A stretch of DNA of 64,000 nt from assembly GCF_019670105.1 (NCBI RefSeq), contig NZ_AP023032.1, forward strand, positions 2,784,972 through 2,848,971, given 5' to 3'. Both the position numbers and the translations under genes were made by a program. The DNA is from Agarivorans albus (GTDB taxonomy: Bacteria; Pseudomonadota; Gammaproteobacteria; Enterobacterales; Celerinatantimonadaceae). This document shows, piece after piece, positions 1-9,064 of this stretch. Below the pieces are notes generated by a model that did no database searches, was not told the origin of the DNA, and worked only from the letters and a program-made list of their open reading frames with translations. The stretch's first letter is position 1. Each line of letters opens with the position of its first letter.

Positions 1-142
<142 letters not shown>

Positions 143-328
143 TTAGTTTAATTTTTTGCTTGCCGCATCATAGCAAAACCAGCGCACGGGTAAACCACCG
201 ATCGCGTTTTCAAGGGCTATTTCAGGGCTGTTTTTACTAAAAGCTTTAATTTTGCAAAGGGTTTGCTTAACACTCGAAACAAAGCAGTAAGCTGAAGACG
301 AAATTACCAGTTTGCAGATATAGCTAGG

Positions 329-359
329 TAGTCACCGAAAGCCTTAGTTTCGGTGACTA
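329..359 (-). terminator. Strong hairpin downstream of tyrR, no T-run
   Basis: Perfect 12-bp arms, TAGTCACCGAAA (329-340) and TTTCGGTGACTA (348-359), enclose a 7-nt loop. It lies 23 bp past the tyrR stop, with a small CATACT/AGTATG hairpin (367-380) in between. Neither strand has a T-tract after the stem, so it may be a 3'-end stabiliser or a factor-assisted terminator rather than a classical intrinsic one. Confidence 0.5.
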
Positions 360-381
360 ACGCTAACATACTAAAGTATGC

Positions 382-1854
382 TTAATTATCTAAGTCGGTT
401 TTATTACGAATATTGTGTTCACGTAATTTATTGGCGATCGCGGTATGAGACAGGCCTAACTTTTTCGCTAATAGCCGCGAGCTAGGGTGCTGAGGATAAT
501 GATAACTTAACAGCAGGTGTTCGAACTCCCCCATAGCAGAGTGATAATCTTGCTGCAGCAAGCTCTCTATGCTGACATTATCTACCACTTTTTCATGATG
601 ATATTTAATGTCACTCACTTGCCATTTTTTCATACTGCCAATATCCAAGGAGTCTTGCAGCACTTGATAAAGCTGAGGAATATTACCCGGCCAACTTAAA
701 GAACCTAAGTAGCGCTTTACTTCTCTGCTTAGAGGTGGCGGAACTTCTTGGTGTTTAGCGTACTGAAAATCTAACCAAGATTGCGCCAATGGCACAATGT
801 CTTCTTTTCGCTGACGAAGTGGCGGAACATTAATGCTGTTTTTGATTAACGAGTAATAGCAGTCGCCTCCCCATAGCGCGGCCAGTTGCTCAGGCGTATA
901 GCGGCTAGAGAACAGTAGGTGTTTAATCCCGAGTTGAGGCGCGCTTAAAGAGCTAACCGCATCTTCAACTTCGCTGCTCTTTAGCTTTTCAATATTGCTT
1001 AACAACACCGTATTGGGTTGTTCAGCAGCAATTTCTGCTAGTTGCTCAGACAAACTATATTCTTGGTTATGACAGCTTACCGCATGAAAGCGCTCATCAC
1101 TGCCCATAGAAAGCTCGTTTAACAAGCGCGCTAAAAATCGCTTACCAACTCCTGCTTCCCCAAACAATAGCGTTGGCATTGGGTGTTCAACTAAACGTTT
1201 TAAGCTATTAAGAACATTGCTGGTCTCATCGCTAGTTGCAACTAAACGCCCTTCACTAATCCCAAGTTCAATTTGCGATAAATCGAAGCTAGCCTCTAAC
1301 CAATGGGCAGACTTAAACAGCATAATCGCGCCAGGTAGATGCGAAAACAGTGCTGTTTCTGACAGCGGAATAATATCAGCCATGTAGACTCGGCCGCTCA
1401 GCTGAATTTCTACTAGCTCTCGCTTACCGGAACCACTACCAAACCAACGTTGGACACTAAATCCACGCAAAAATTTGCTTATATCGCTGTTGGTAAGAGG
1501 ATGAGGTGTATCACCGCAGGATTGCTCAAAAGCTTGATTAAACTGGCGAATTTCTCCAGATTTATCAATCAGCACCACTGGGTAAGGTACGTTGTCTAAT
1601 AAAATTTGAACTTCTTTGTGTTCAACTTCAGAAGGCAAGGCCGACACAATACGCGCATCAGAAACACCATTGAGGCAACGAAATTCACTAAGCAATTGCT
1701 GTGTTAGAGGAAGCTCTAATTCGGTAAGGTGAAGAAACAAGTGCCCAGTGTCGACACTCTGCATGGCTTGTAGCGCTAAACCATGTTTAACTAAAACGCC
1801 GAGAACCGCGCTAAAAACTTCGGTGTTTTGTTGGCAGTTTAACTCTATGCGCAT
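382..1854 (-). CDS. tyrR: TyrR-type transcriptional regulator with eroded AAA+ domain
   Basis: A 490-residue homologue of TyrR, the regulator of aromatic amino acid synthesis and transport. The order is an ACT-like domain (about 1-75, MRIELNC start), a PAS domain (about 80-185), a central AAA+ domain (about 205-420) and a TyrR-type helix-turn-helix at the C-terminus (SSRLLAKKLGLSHTAIANKL). Walker A is readable (GEAGVGK). The Walker B region reads TVLLSNIEKL, so the usual acidic residues are absent or shifted. The segment that normally carries ESELFGH...GAF/YTGA is missing and the domain is shortened. The sensor-type PPLRQR and WPGNI motifs remain. Family membership is secure. Whether it is the canonical TyrR or a diverged paralogue is not, and ATP hydrolysis is doubtful. 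Confidence 0.85.
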   Translation of the reverse strand: MRIELNCQQNTEVFSAVLGVLVKHGLALQAMQSVDTGHLFLHLTELELPLTQQLLSEFRCLNGVSDARIVSALPSEVEHKEVQILLDNVPYPVVLIDKSGEIRQFNQAFEQSCGDTPHPLTNSDISKFLRGFSVQRWFGSGSGKRELVEIQLSGRVYMADIIPLSETALFSHLPGAIMLFKSAHWLEASFDLSQIELGISEGRLVATSDETSNVLNSLKRLVEHPMPTLLFGEAGVGKRFLARLLNELSMGSDERFHAVSCHNQEYSLSEQLAEIAAEQPNTVLLSNIEKLKSSEVEDAVSSLSAPQLGIKHLLFSSRYTPEQLAALWGGDCYYSLIKNSINVPPLRQRKEDIVPLAQSWLDFQYAKHQEVPPPLSREVKRYLGSLSWPGNIPQLYQVLQDSLDIGSMKKWQVSDIKYHHEKVVDNVSIESLLQQDYHSAMGEFEHLLLSYHYPQHPSSRLLAKKLGLSHTAIANKLREHNIRNKTDLDN

Positions 1855-1993
1855 GTTGTTGCCGCTTGCTCTTTTAGTGATGCAGACAGCAGCTGTAGGG
1901 CCTGTAAAAACTCACAGCAACACCACATACCGCCTTCTCCAACTATCCATACTAAACGCAAAAAGCACTCCTATTTCCCTATCGGACCAGTGA

Positions 1994-2032
1994 GTTAGAC
2001 TGTCCAATTGTGTATATACTTCTTTAGTCTAA
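1994..2032. repeat. Inverted repeat GTTAGACT/AGTCTAAC between tyrR and pspC
   Basis: Perfect 8-bp inverted arms (1994-2001 and 2025-2032) flank a 23-bp AT-rich spacer containing TGTATATACT. It lies about 140 bp upstream of the tyrR start and 80 bp downstream of the pspC stop. It could be a split operator for tyrR or the 3' end of the psp transcript. It does not match the TyrR box TGTAAA-N6-TTTACA. Confidence 0.35.
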
Positions 2033-2114
2033 CCAAAAAAGTAAGCTTAACCCAAGCGTCATTTAACATTCACTTGAGTTAATTTGAACTAGGTATTTGC
2101 AAGATGCGCTTGAA

Positions 2115-2489
2115 TTAGAGGTTTTTAAACTGACTATGAAGCTCGAAATCTCGTGCTGTGACCACTTTTTCTACTTTGCGTAAACGCTGTTCAAAATCAT
2201 CAAACTGGTGCTCTAGCTCGCTAACTGCTTGACTAGGCGTTTCGCCACGTTGCCACACTTTTGACTTAATGGTTACTCCCTCATCCCCTCTTAAATTACT
2301 GGGGCGTTTATCCATAAACAACCACGCTGCACCATAGATAATAAAAAATAGTCCGAGGTTAGTAATTGCCAAAGTCACAGCAATGATTCGAATTAACCAT
2401 GTTTCGGCGCCAAGGCTATGTGCTAAACCAGCACACACCCCTGCAATTTTTCCTTTTTGTGGGTCGCGATATAGCGGTTTATCAAACAT
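2115..2489 (-). CDS. pspC: Phage shock protein C
   Basis: An inner-membrane partner of PspB that signals envelope stress to PspA/PspF. The N-terminus has the PspC signature (FDKPLYRDPQKGKIAGVCAGLAH), followed by a hydrophobic segment around residues 35-60 and a charged C-terminal region likely to form a coiled coil. I chose the ATG at 2489 over an in-frame ATG at 2504. It overlaps the pspB stop by one base (TAATG), and the protein then starts directly at the conserved MFDKPLYRDP. About 124 residues is normal for the family. It is the last gene of the pspABC operon. Confidence 0.93.
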   Translation of the reverse strand: MFDKPLYRDPQKGKIAGVCAGLAHSLGAETWLIRIIAVTLAITNLGLFFIIYGAAWLFMDKRPSNLRGDEGVTIKSKVWQRGETPSQAVSELEHQFDDFEQRLRKVEKVVTARDFELHSQFKNL

Positions 2490-2713
2490 TAGCGCTCCCT
2501 CCAATGCGGCACGCTTTCATCTAAAATATTCTCTAAAGCATGAATGCGCGCTGACATATCTTTGGCTCGAGTAGCTAAAGCATTTAGCTGCTCGCGCTCT
2601 TGTTCACTAATTCCATGTTCTACCTGACGCTTACTCTTGTAATGTAAAATAAGCCACAGTGGGGCCACTATGGCCATAAACAAAATTAATGGCGTCACCA
2701 ATACGGTAAGCAT
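2489..2713 (-). CDS. pspB: Phage shock protein B
   Basis: A 74-residue membrane protein with one N-terminal transmembrane helix (about 1-25) and a cytoplasmic amphipathic or coiled-coil tail (EQEREQLNALATRAKDMSAR). This is the usual PspB size and plan. With PspC it senses inner-membrane stress and relieves PspA inhibition of PspF. It lies 8 bp after pspA and overlaps pspC by one base. Confidence 0.93.
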   Translation of the reverse strand: MLTVLVTPLILFMAIVAPLWLILHYKSKRQVEHGISEQEREQLNALATRAKDMSARIHALENILDESVPHWRER

Positions 2714-2721
2714 AAATTCTC

Positions 2722-3390
2722 CTATTTTTGCTCTAACTTGGCTTTAAGCTTGTCTAGCTCGTCGGCAATTTCAGCATCAGCACTTAACTCAGCAAATTGC
2801 TTGTTTAAGTCAGGGTTGTTATCACCTTCCTTACCAAATACCTCTGCGCGCGCTTCTAGTTGATCGATCTTAGCTTGAAACTGTTCAAATTTTTCTCGCG
2901 TTTTTAGCGCGCGTTCGTTATCTAGCTGCTGCCTTACTGCATGGCGGTTTTTAGCTGTTGTTTGACGAGCTAATAAACCAGCTTGACGATTTCTTGATTC
3001 GCTTAATTTAAGCTCTAGCTGCTCAATTTCTTGCTGCAACTGCAACAAACTATCGTCCACTAAGCCTAGTTCTTTTTGCTGTTGCTTAATTGATTCTTGT
3101 AAGTGTTTTTTCTCAACTAATGCCAAGCGCGCTAAATCTTCTCGTTCTCGGCTTAAGGCAAGTTCAGCTTTAGCTTGCCAATCTTCAGCTTGCTCTTCTA
3201 AATGCTCAATTTTACGTATCAGCTGTTTTTTATCGGCCAATACTTTTGCAGTACTAGCACGCACTTCCACCAAGGTGTCTTCCATTTCTTGAATGATAAG
3301 GCGTAGCATCTTTTGCGGATCTTCAGCTTTATCCAACATGGTGCTGATGTTGGAGTTAATAATATCTGTTAAGCGGCTAAACATTCCCAT
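2722..3390 (-). CDS. pspA: Phage shock protein A
   Basis: A 222-residue PspA/IM30 family protein of the usual length. It starts MGMFSRLTDIINSNISTMLD, the amphipathic membrane-binding helix. The rest is almost entirely long charged coiled coil (EQAEDWQAKAELALSRERED and following). PspA binds and inhibits PspF in the absence of stress. Under stress it forms oligomers on the inner membrane that limit proton leakage. It is the first gene of pspABC and is transcribed divergently from pspF, with a sigma-54-type promoter about 60 bp upstream. Confidence 0.96.
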   Translation of the reverse strand: MGMFSRLTDIINSNISTMLDKAEDPQKMLRLIIQEMEDTLVEVRASTAKVLADKKQLIRKIEHLEEQAEDWQAKAELALSREREDLARLALVEKKHLQESIKQQQKELGLVDDSLLQLQQEIEQLELKLSESRNRQAGLLARQTTAKNRHAVRQQLDNERALKTREKFEQFQAKIDQLEARAEVFGKEGDNNPDLNKQFAELSADAEIADELDKLKAKLEQK

Positions 3391-3446
3391 GGGGGACTCC
3401 TAATAAGGTCGAATAAAGATCAATGTATGTTTTCGAGATAATTGTT

Positions 3447-3463
3447 TACAAGTCGCATGCCAA
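3447..3463 (-). promoter_or_regulatory. Candidate sigma-54 promoter of pspABC
   Basis: On the minus strand the sequence reads TTGGCATGCGACTTGTA. It has GG at -24 and GT at -12 separated by exactly 10 bp, matching TGGCAC-N5-TTGC except at the last base of each element. The predicted start near 3436 gives a leader of about 45 nt before the pspA ATG. psp operons are known to use sigma-54 with PspF as activator, which fits the divergent pspF. Confidence 0.78.
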
Positions 3464-3562
3464 GTTAACAAACCAATGATACTTATGGATTTTATAGATA
3501 AATGACAAAACTCAATAATGACTATATAGTTATACTAATCAACTTTTAGTCAGAGAGACCAA

Positions 3563-4543
3563 ATGGATTCCCCTAGCCTATTAGGTAAGGCACCTAGCTT
3601 TTTGGAGGTGTTAGACAAGGTATCACTCTTAGCTCCGCTAAACCGACCAGTACTGGTTATTGGTGAAAGGGGCACCGGTAAAGAGCTGATTGCTGAACGC
3701 TTACATTTTTTGTCGGAGCGCTGGGACAAACACTATTTAAGCTTAAACTGCGCAAGCTTGAACCCAAACTTGATTGAATCTGAGCTATTTGGGCATCAAG
3801 CCGGCGCATATACCGGGGCATCTCAGCAACGTATTGGCCGATTTGAACAAGCAGATAAAGGCACCTTGTTCTTAGATGAACTAGCCAACATGCCAAATGA
3901 AGTGCAAGAGAAGCTATTACGCACCATTGAGTACAATAAAATTGAGCGCCTTGGCAGTAATAAATCAATTGAGGTAGATGTTCGATTAGTGTGTGCCACT
4001 AACCAAGATCTGCCAGAGTTAGTGGAGCAAGGGGATTTTAGAGCTGATTTGCTAGACCGATTATCTTTCGCAGTGATTACCTTGCCACCATTACGCCACC
4101 GCGTTGAAGATATTCAGCTATTAGCCGAGCATTTTGCTCACAAAATGGCCAGAGAACTCAATTTTTCCCAGGTCCCTAGTTTTAGCCCAACGGTGCTAAC
4201 ACAACTAAATGATTATACTTGGCCTGGCAATATTCGTGAACTTAAAAACGTTGTAGAGCGAGCGGTGGTAGAGAACAGTGATAACCAAGGTTTAGTTGAT
4301 GCAATAAACCTAGACCCTTTTGCTTCGCCATGGCGACCACTAAAGCAAGCTCCACAAGATTCGCAGATTAGGCCCAAGCAGCTCGATTTTAATCAACAAG
4401 TAGCCGACTTTGAGAAGCAATTAATTAGTGAAACCTTAGCAAACCATCATTACAAACAAACAGCCAGCGCTAAAGCCTTACAGATCAGCTACCATCAACT
4501 AAGGGGTTTGATCAAAAAACATCACATTAATACTCAAGGCTAA
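3563..4543 (+). CDS. pspF: PspF, sigma-54 enhancer-binding activator of the psp operon
   Basis: A 326-residue activator with no N-terminal receiver domain, as expected for PspF. The AAA+ core shows Walker A (GERGTGKE), the sigma-54-contacting loop as GAYTGA (a tolerated variant of GAFTGA), Walker B (GTLFLDEL) and the WPGNIRELKN segment. A Fis-type helix-turn-helix ends the protein (TASAKALQISYHQLRGLIKK). It is divergent from pspA with 172 bp between them, which holds the sigma-54 site and presumably PspF enhancer sites. An AGAGAGA ribosome-binding site precedes the ATG. A TATACT element about 30 bp upstream of the ATG may be its own -10. Confidence 0.96.
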   Translation: MDSPSLLGKAPSFLEVLDKVSLLAPLNRPVLVIGERGTGKELIAERLHFLSERWDKHYLSLNCASLNPNLIESELFGHQAGAYTGASQQRIGRFEQADKGTLFLDELANMPNEVQEKLLRTIEYNKIERLGSNKSIEVDVRLVCATNQDLPELVEQGDFRADLLDRLSFAVITLPPLRHRVEDIQLLAEHFAHKMARELNFSQVPSFSPTVLTQLNDYTWPGNIRELKNVVERAVVENSDNQGLVDAINLDPFASPWRPLKQAPQDSQIRPKQLDFNQQVADFEKQLISETLANHHYKQTASAKALQISYHQLRGLIKKHHINTQG

Positions 4544-4615
4544 GCCTTTCATTGGTTGAGATAAGCAGATGGTTAATGGTAAATTATCAAGCAGTTATCA
4601 GGATATCAGCTTCTC

Positions 4616-6214
4616 ATGAATGCATTCTCAATTGGCACAGTGATGTGTCTGGCTTTTTTGCTACTTGGCTGTGACCAGCAAAAAGACGTAAAAAAGCTTG
4701 GTTTAGTCTATTGTACCGAAACCGCACCGCATACTTTTAATCCACAACTTGAAAGCTCAATCAATGCGATTGCGGTGACATCGCGACACCTTTATGACCG
4801 CTTAGTTGAAGTTGATCCAATTACTCAGCAACTGGTTGGCGGTGTTGCTAATAACTGGCAGGTAAGCGAAGACGGGCTGCGTTATCGTTTCTATTTACGT
4901 CAAGGTATTCATTTTCATAAAACCGATTACTTTAGCCCATCGCGCAACTTAAATGCCGATGATGTGATGCTAAGCTTCGAACGCATTCTTGACCCCGAAC
5001 ATCCTCTATACATCTTGGCTAACGGCGATTATCCCTTTTTCAATAATATTGGTTTTGGCAGCAATATTCGTAAACTCACTAAGCTGTCTGATAGCAGTGT
5101 TGAATTTGAGTTAAAGCGACCAGATGCGGCATTTTTGGCAAACCTAGCCAGCGACTATGCTGTAATTCTATCAGCTGAATATGCCGATAAGCTCAGCCAA
5201 GCAAACCAACTTGGGCTGCTCGACCAGCTGCCTATTGGCAGCGGGCCGTTTTATTACGTTAACCAGCGTAAAGACCACTTTATTCGATACTACCGTCATT
5301 GGTTACACTGGCGTGGTGCGCCGCCGATGCAGCAGTTGGTATTTGATATAACCCCAACCTCTTCTATTCGCTTAGCCAAATTGCTAACTGGTCAATGCGA
5401 TATTATGGCGCAGCCAGCAGCAAACCAGCTTGAAGTGCTTAAAGCCCGTGAAGAACTGTTGGTCTCTGTGCAGGCTGGACTCAACGTTTCTTACTTAGCA
5501 TTCAATACTCAAAAGCCTCCTTTTGCCGACGTACGAATTCGCCGAAATGTAGCTGGGCTGGTAAATAAGCAGCGGATTCTAGACTCGGTCTATTTATCAA
5601 CTGCAGACATTGCCAATGGAGTTCTTTCTCCTTCTTCTTGGGCTTACCGCCATCAATCTCGCTCACCAGAGCAAGACCACCTGGTTTACCCCTACATTGA
5701 AAAAGCCAAGCAACAACCCATAGAGTTGTGGGTATTAAATGAAGCTAAAAGCTATAACCCACAACCACGAAAAACGGCTGAATTAATCCGAAACGATTTG
5801 GTGAATGATGGCTATCAAGTCAACGTACGTTTGTTAGATTGGCAAGTATTACGCCGTTATTTGCGCGCGCCAGAAGTAAACTACGATTTATTATTGGTTG
5901 GCTGGTCTACCGACAATAGTGACCCCGATGACTTTTTCAGACAGCAATTCTCATGTGATGCGGTAGAACAAGGGTATAACTTTAGCCGTTGGTGTAATGG
6001 TCACTTTGAACAGCTACTCAATGCTGCAACCGCCTCTCCGCGCCTTGCCGACCGAGTAAGAAACTATTACAAGATCCAAAAAATAATCGAACAAGATGTG
6101 CCTATTTTGCCTTTAACCCATGCATTAAAAATGTATTCCTATAACGACAGCGTTCACGGTATTACTTGGAACCCATTTGGAGGCGTTTCGTTCAACAACG
6201 CCTATAGGAAGTAA
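4616..6214 (+). CDS. sapA: SapA, ABC transporter substrate-binding lipoprotein
   Basis: A 532-residue extracellular solute-binding protein of family 5 (DppA/OppA/SapA type). A lipoprotein signal is clear: hydrophobic segment then LLLGC, with Cys19 as the lipidation site. Conserved family stretches include LVEVDPITQQLVGGVANNW and the C-terminal DNSDPDDFF. Sap systems have been linked to antimicrobial peptide uptake and resistance in enteric bacteria, and SapBCDF to putrescine export in E. coli, so the substrate here is open. It is the first gene of sapABCDF, directly after pspF on the same strand. The psp/sap neighbourhood is also found in enterics. Confidence 0.92.
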   Translation: MNAFSIGTVMCLAFLLLGCDQQKDVKKLGLVYCTETAPHTFNPQLESSINAIAVTSRHLYDRLVEVDPITQQLVGGVANNWQVSEDGLRYRFYLRQGIHFHKTDYFSPSRNLNADDVMLSFERILDPEHPLYILANGDYPFFNNIGFGSNIRKLTKLSDSSVEFELKRPDAAFLANLASDYAVILSAEYADKLSQANQLGLLDQLPIGSGPFYYVNQRKDHFIRYYRHWLHWRGAPPMQQLVFDITPTSSIRLAKLLTGQCDIMAQPAANQLEVLKAREELLVSVQAGLNVSYLAFNTQKPPFADVRIRRNVAGLVNKQRILDSVYLSTADIANGVLSPSSWAYRHQSRSPEQDHLVYPYIEKAKQQPIELWVLNEAKSYNPQPRKTAELIRNDLVNDGYQVNVRLLDWQVLRRYLRAPEVNYDLLLVGWSTDNSDPDDFFRQQFSCDAVEQGYNFSRWCNGHFEQLLNAATASPRLADRVRNYYKIQKIIEQDVPILPLTHALKMYSYNDSVHGITWNPFGGVSFNNAYRK

Positions 6215-6217
6215 GCC

Positions 6218-7183
6218 ATGCTCCGATATTTGATTCGCCGCATTAACCTACTGGTGATTACATTTTTAATCATCAACCTAATTGCTTTTATTTTTCAGCA
6301 GAATCAAAACCTGTTAGTTGAATCCGATGATTTTTGGTTTAAACAATACGCATTGTTTGTTTTGCAAAATATCAATGGTGACTTAGGTGTATCTAGCATT
6401 AGCGGCAAGCCGGTATTTGATGAACTGGTAAGTTTTCTCCCTGCTACCTTAGAGCTTTGTTTTTCGGCTTTTTTGCTGTCGTTTATTATTGGGATCCCGT
6501 TGGGTACCCTAGCCGGAATTTACCATCAGCACTGGATTAGAAACCTAATTTTAAGCGTGACAATGGTGGGTTACAGTATTCCAGTCTTTTGGCTTGCGCT
6601 ACTCCTAGTCATGAACTCCTCCTTAATGCTGGGATGGTTCCCCGTATCAGGGCGTTATGACTTGCTATTGGAAATTCCCCAAGTAACCGGTTTTGGCATT
6701 ATTGACGTGATGTGGTTAGAGCCTCAAGCCCGCTGGCCAGCACTAATGAGCATATTAAGCCACTTAGCTTTGCCTACCCTAGTACTGGCTGTAGTGCCCA
6801 CTACAGAGGTTATTCGCCAGCTATCCAACTCTATGGCTAAAGTAATGAGTGAGAATTACATTAAAGCCGCTGCTACAAAGGGCTTGTCGAAATGGCAAAT
6901 AGTCACTCGCCATGCCTTACACAATGCGCTCCCCCCTATTCTTCCTAGCTTAGGTTTGCAATTTGGCAACGTGCTAACTATGGCAATGGTGCTAGAAGTG
7001 GTATTTGCTTGGCCGGGCATTGGGCGTTGGTTAATTTCAAGCATCTATCAGCAAGATTATATTGCCATTCAAGGCGGTATGTTAGCTGTAGCAACCTTAG
7101 TGATTATCACCTTTGTTTTAACCGATTTATTTACCGCACTCATCCACCCACTGCGTCGAAGAGAAGTTTATGCTCAGCACTAA
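6218..7183 (+). CDS. sapB: SapB, ABC transporter permease
   Basis: A 321-residue inner-membrane permease of the DppB/OppB type with about six hydrophobic segments, starting at LLVITFLIINLIAFIF. The permease EAA-type loop appears near ENYIKAAATKGLSKWQIVTRHALHNALPP. Length equals that of enteric SapB. It starts 3 bp after sapA and overlaps sapC by 14 bp, so the two permeases are probably translationally coupled. Confidence 0.93.
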   Translation: MLRYLIRRINLLVITFLIINLIAFIFQQNQNLLVESDDFWFKQYALFVLQNINGDLGVSSISGKPVFDELVSFLPATLELCFSAFLLSFIIGIPLGTLAGIYHQHWIRNLILSVTMVGYSIPVFWLALLLVMNSSLMLGWFPVSGRYDLLLEIPQVTGFGIIDVMWLEPQARWPALMSILSHLALPTLVLAVVPTTEVIRQLSNSMAKVMSENYIKAAATKGLSKWQIVTRHALHNALPPILPSLGLQFGNVLTMAMVLEVVFAWPGIGRWLISSIYQQDYIAIQGGMLAVATLVIITFVLTDLFTALIHPLRRREVYAQH

Positions 7184-8057
7184 TGTATTTTCTGAAACGA
7201 CTATTTCCAGTGCCTTGCAGCAGGTACTGATCCGTTTTAGAGACAACTCTGTTGCGATGGTTGGTTTTTGGGTGTTACTCGGCTTTTTAGTGCTGGCCTT
7301 GTTCGGCCCGCTGCTTGCGCCCTACCCACTGGATTATCAAGGTGACAACTTATTACAGCCTCCATCTTGGAATCAGCAGGGCCATGTAGATAACTTTTTA
7401 GGCACTGATGACTTAGGCAGAGATCTACTCAGCCGCTTAATCTATGGTTGCCAATTAACCTTTGGTGGCGGCTTTATAGTAGTAACGCTTGCCGCTTTAA
7501 TTGGTATTCCCGTAGGCATTCTTTCTGGCATGAGCCGTGGAATTAAATCGAGTGTGCTACACCACGTGATGGATACCGCGTTATCGATTCCTTCCCTGTT
7601 AATTGCAATTATGGTGGTGTCTTTTCTCGGAACCGGCTTAGAGAATACATTGATTGCGATTGCATTGGCGCAGATCCCGCAGTTTATTCGTTTTACCTAT
7701 ATTGCTGTTTCAAGCGAAATTCAAAAGGAGTACATTACGGCGATTCGCCTAGATGGTGCTACTAACTACCGTATTTTGAAAAATGGCGTGCTCCCTAATA
7801 TTGCTGACTCAATTGTATTTCAAATTAGTCGCAGCTTTTCTTCATCACTTATCGATATTACCGCCCTTGGATTTATTGGCATTGGTGCACAAGCGCCACT
7901 GCCAGAATGGGGCGCCATGTTAGGTGGAAGTAAAGATTTACTCTTTTCTGCGCCTTGGACCGTTACCCTACCCGGCTTCGTCATCATGACCAGTATTCTT
8001 AGTGTGAATATGGTAGGTGAAGGTTTACGCCAAGCGATGATTCAAGGAGTCGACTAA
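7170..8057 (+). CDS. sapC: SapC, ABC transporter permease
   Basis: A 295-residue DppC/OppC-type permease and partner of SapB. It has an N-terminal transmembrane helix ([20 protein letters not shown]), a periplasmic loop with GTDDLGRD, and a membrane core with the EAA-loop stretch [20 protein letters not shown]. It overlaps sapB by 14 bp and sapD by one base (TAATG). The sapD Shine-Dalgarno (AAGGAG) lies inside the last sapC codons. Confidence 0.93.
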   Translation: MLSTNVFSETTISSALQQVLIRFRDNSVAMVGFWVLLGFLVLALFGPLLAPYPLDYQGDNLLQPPSWNQQGHVDNFLGTDDLGRDLLSRLIYGCQLTFGGGFIVVTLAALIGIPVGILSGMSRGIKSSVLHHVMDTALSIPSLLIAIMVVSFLGTGLENTLIAIALAQIPQFIRFTYIAVSSEIQKEYITAIRLDGATNYRILKNGVLPNIADSIVFQISRSFSSSLIDITALGFIGIGAQAPLPEWGAMLGGSKDLLFSAPWTVTLPGFVIMTSILSVNMVGEGLRQAMIQGVD

Positions 8058-9064
8058 TGGCTTTACTAGATATTCGCAACCTAACTATTGAAATCAACAC
8101 ACCCGCAGGAATAGTTAAAGCGGTAGATCGAGTTAGCCTTACCATGGCAGAGGGCGAAATAAAGGCCTTAGTCGGTGAATCTGGTTCAGGCAAAAGCTTG
8201 ATAGCCAAAGCATTATTAGGGGTAACTAAACCCAGCTGGACCATCAAAGCCGACCGCATGCGCCTGGGTGACGTAGACCTAATGTCCTTAACTACCCGCC
8301 AACGGCGCAAAGTGCTAGGCCATGAAATTGCGATGATATTTCAAGAACCTAGCTCATGTTTAGACCCCTCGGAAGAGGTTGGTAAACAAATTGAGGAAGC
8401 CATTCCCTGCCACAATATTAAAGGTGGATTTTGGCGACGTTTCCAGTGGCGAAAAAAGCAAGCGCAAGCCTTACTGCATAAAGTAGGTGTTAAAGATCAC
8501 CACAAGGTAATGCGCAGCTACCCTTATGAGCTATCGGATGGGCTTTGCCAAAAAGTTATGATTGCCATGGCCATTGCAGGGCAGCCTAAGCTATTAGTTG
8601 CCGATGAACCAACTACAGCCATGGAAGTGACCACAGCCAGCCAAATATTACGCTTATTACACAAACTTAATAAACTGAATAACACCGCCATTTTGTTGAT
8701 TAGTCATGACTTAAACACACTGTCCGACTTAGCTGACACCATCAGCGTAATTTATTGCGGCCAAATGGTAGAAGTGGGTCGTTCTGATCAAGTGGTAGGA
8801 AGTTCAAGGCACCCTTATACCTCAGCTTTACTGAGCTCAGCACCACAATTTAATAAACCTTTTGAGCGCAAAGCGTTTTTACCTGGCCTACCCGGCTCAA
8901 TTCCCGCTTTACAACACTTGCCGATTGGCTGTCGACTTGGCCCGCGTTGCCCAAAAGCGCAGCGAAAATGTGTTACTCAACCCAAACTTAAAAAGGTGAA
9001 AGGTCATCAATATGCTTGCCACTACCCTTTAAACTTAGAGAAAAAGGTAAGCAATAATGGCTAA
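8057..9064 (+). CDS. sapD: SapD, ABC transporter ATP-binding protein
   Basis: A 335-residue ATPase of the oligopeptide-transporter class. Walker A is GESGSGKS and Walker B is LLVADEPT. The signature reads LSDGLCQK instead of LSGGQ, a SapD-typical variant also found in enterics. The switch histidine is present (ISHDL). A C-terminal oligopeptide-transporter extension carries a Cys-rich segment ([15 protein letters not shown]). It overlaps sapF by 8 bp. It forms a heterodimeric ATPase with SapF. Confidence 0.93.
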   Translation: MALLDIRNLTIEINTPAGIVKAVDRVSLTMAEGEIKALVGESGSGKSLIAKALLGVTKPSWTIKADRMRLGDVDLMSLTTRQRRKVLGHEIAMIFQEPSSCLDPSEEVGKQIEEAIPCHNIKGGFWRRFQWRKKQAQALLHKVGVKDHHKVMRSYPYELSDGLCQKVMIAMAIAGQPKLLVADEPTTAMEVTTASQILRLLHKLNKLNNTAILLISHDLNTLSDLADTISVIYCGQMVEVGRSDQVVGSSRHPYTSALLSSAPQFNKPFERKAFLPGLPGSIPALQHLPIGCRLGPRCPKAQRKCVTQPKLKKVKGHQYACHYPLNLEKKVSNNG

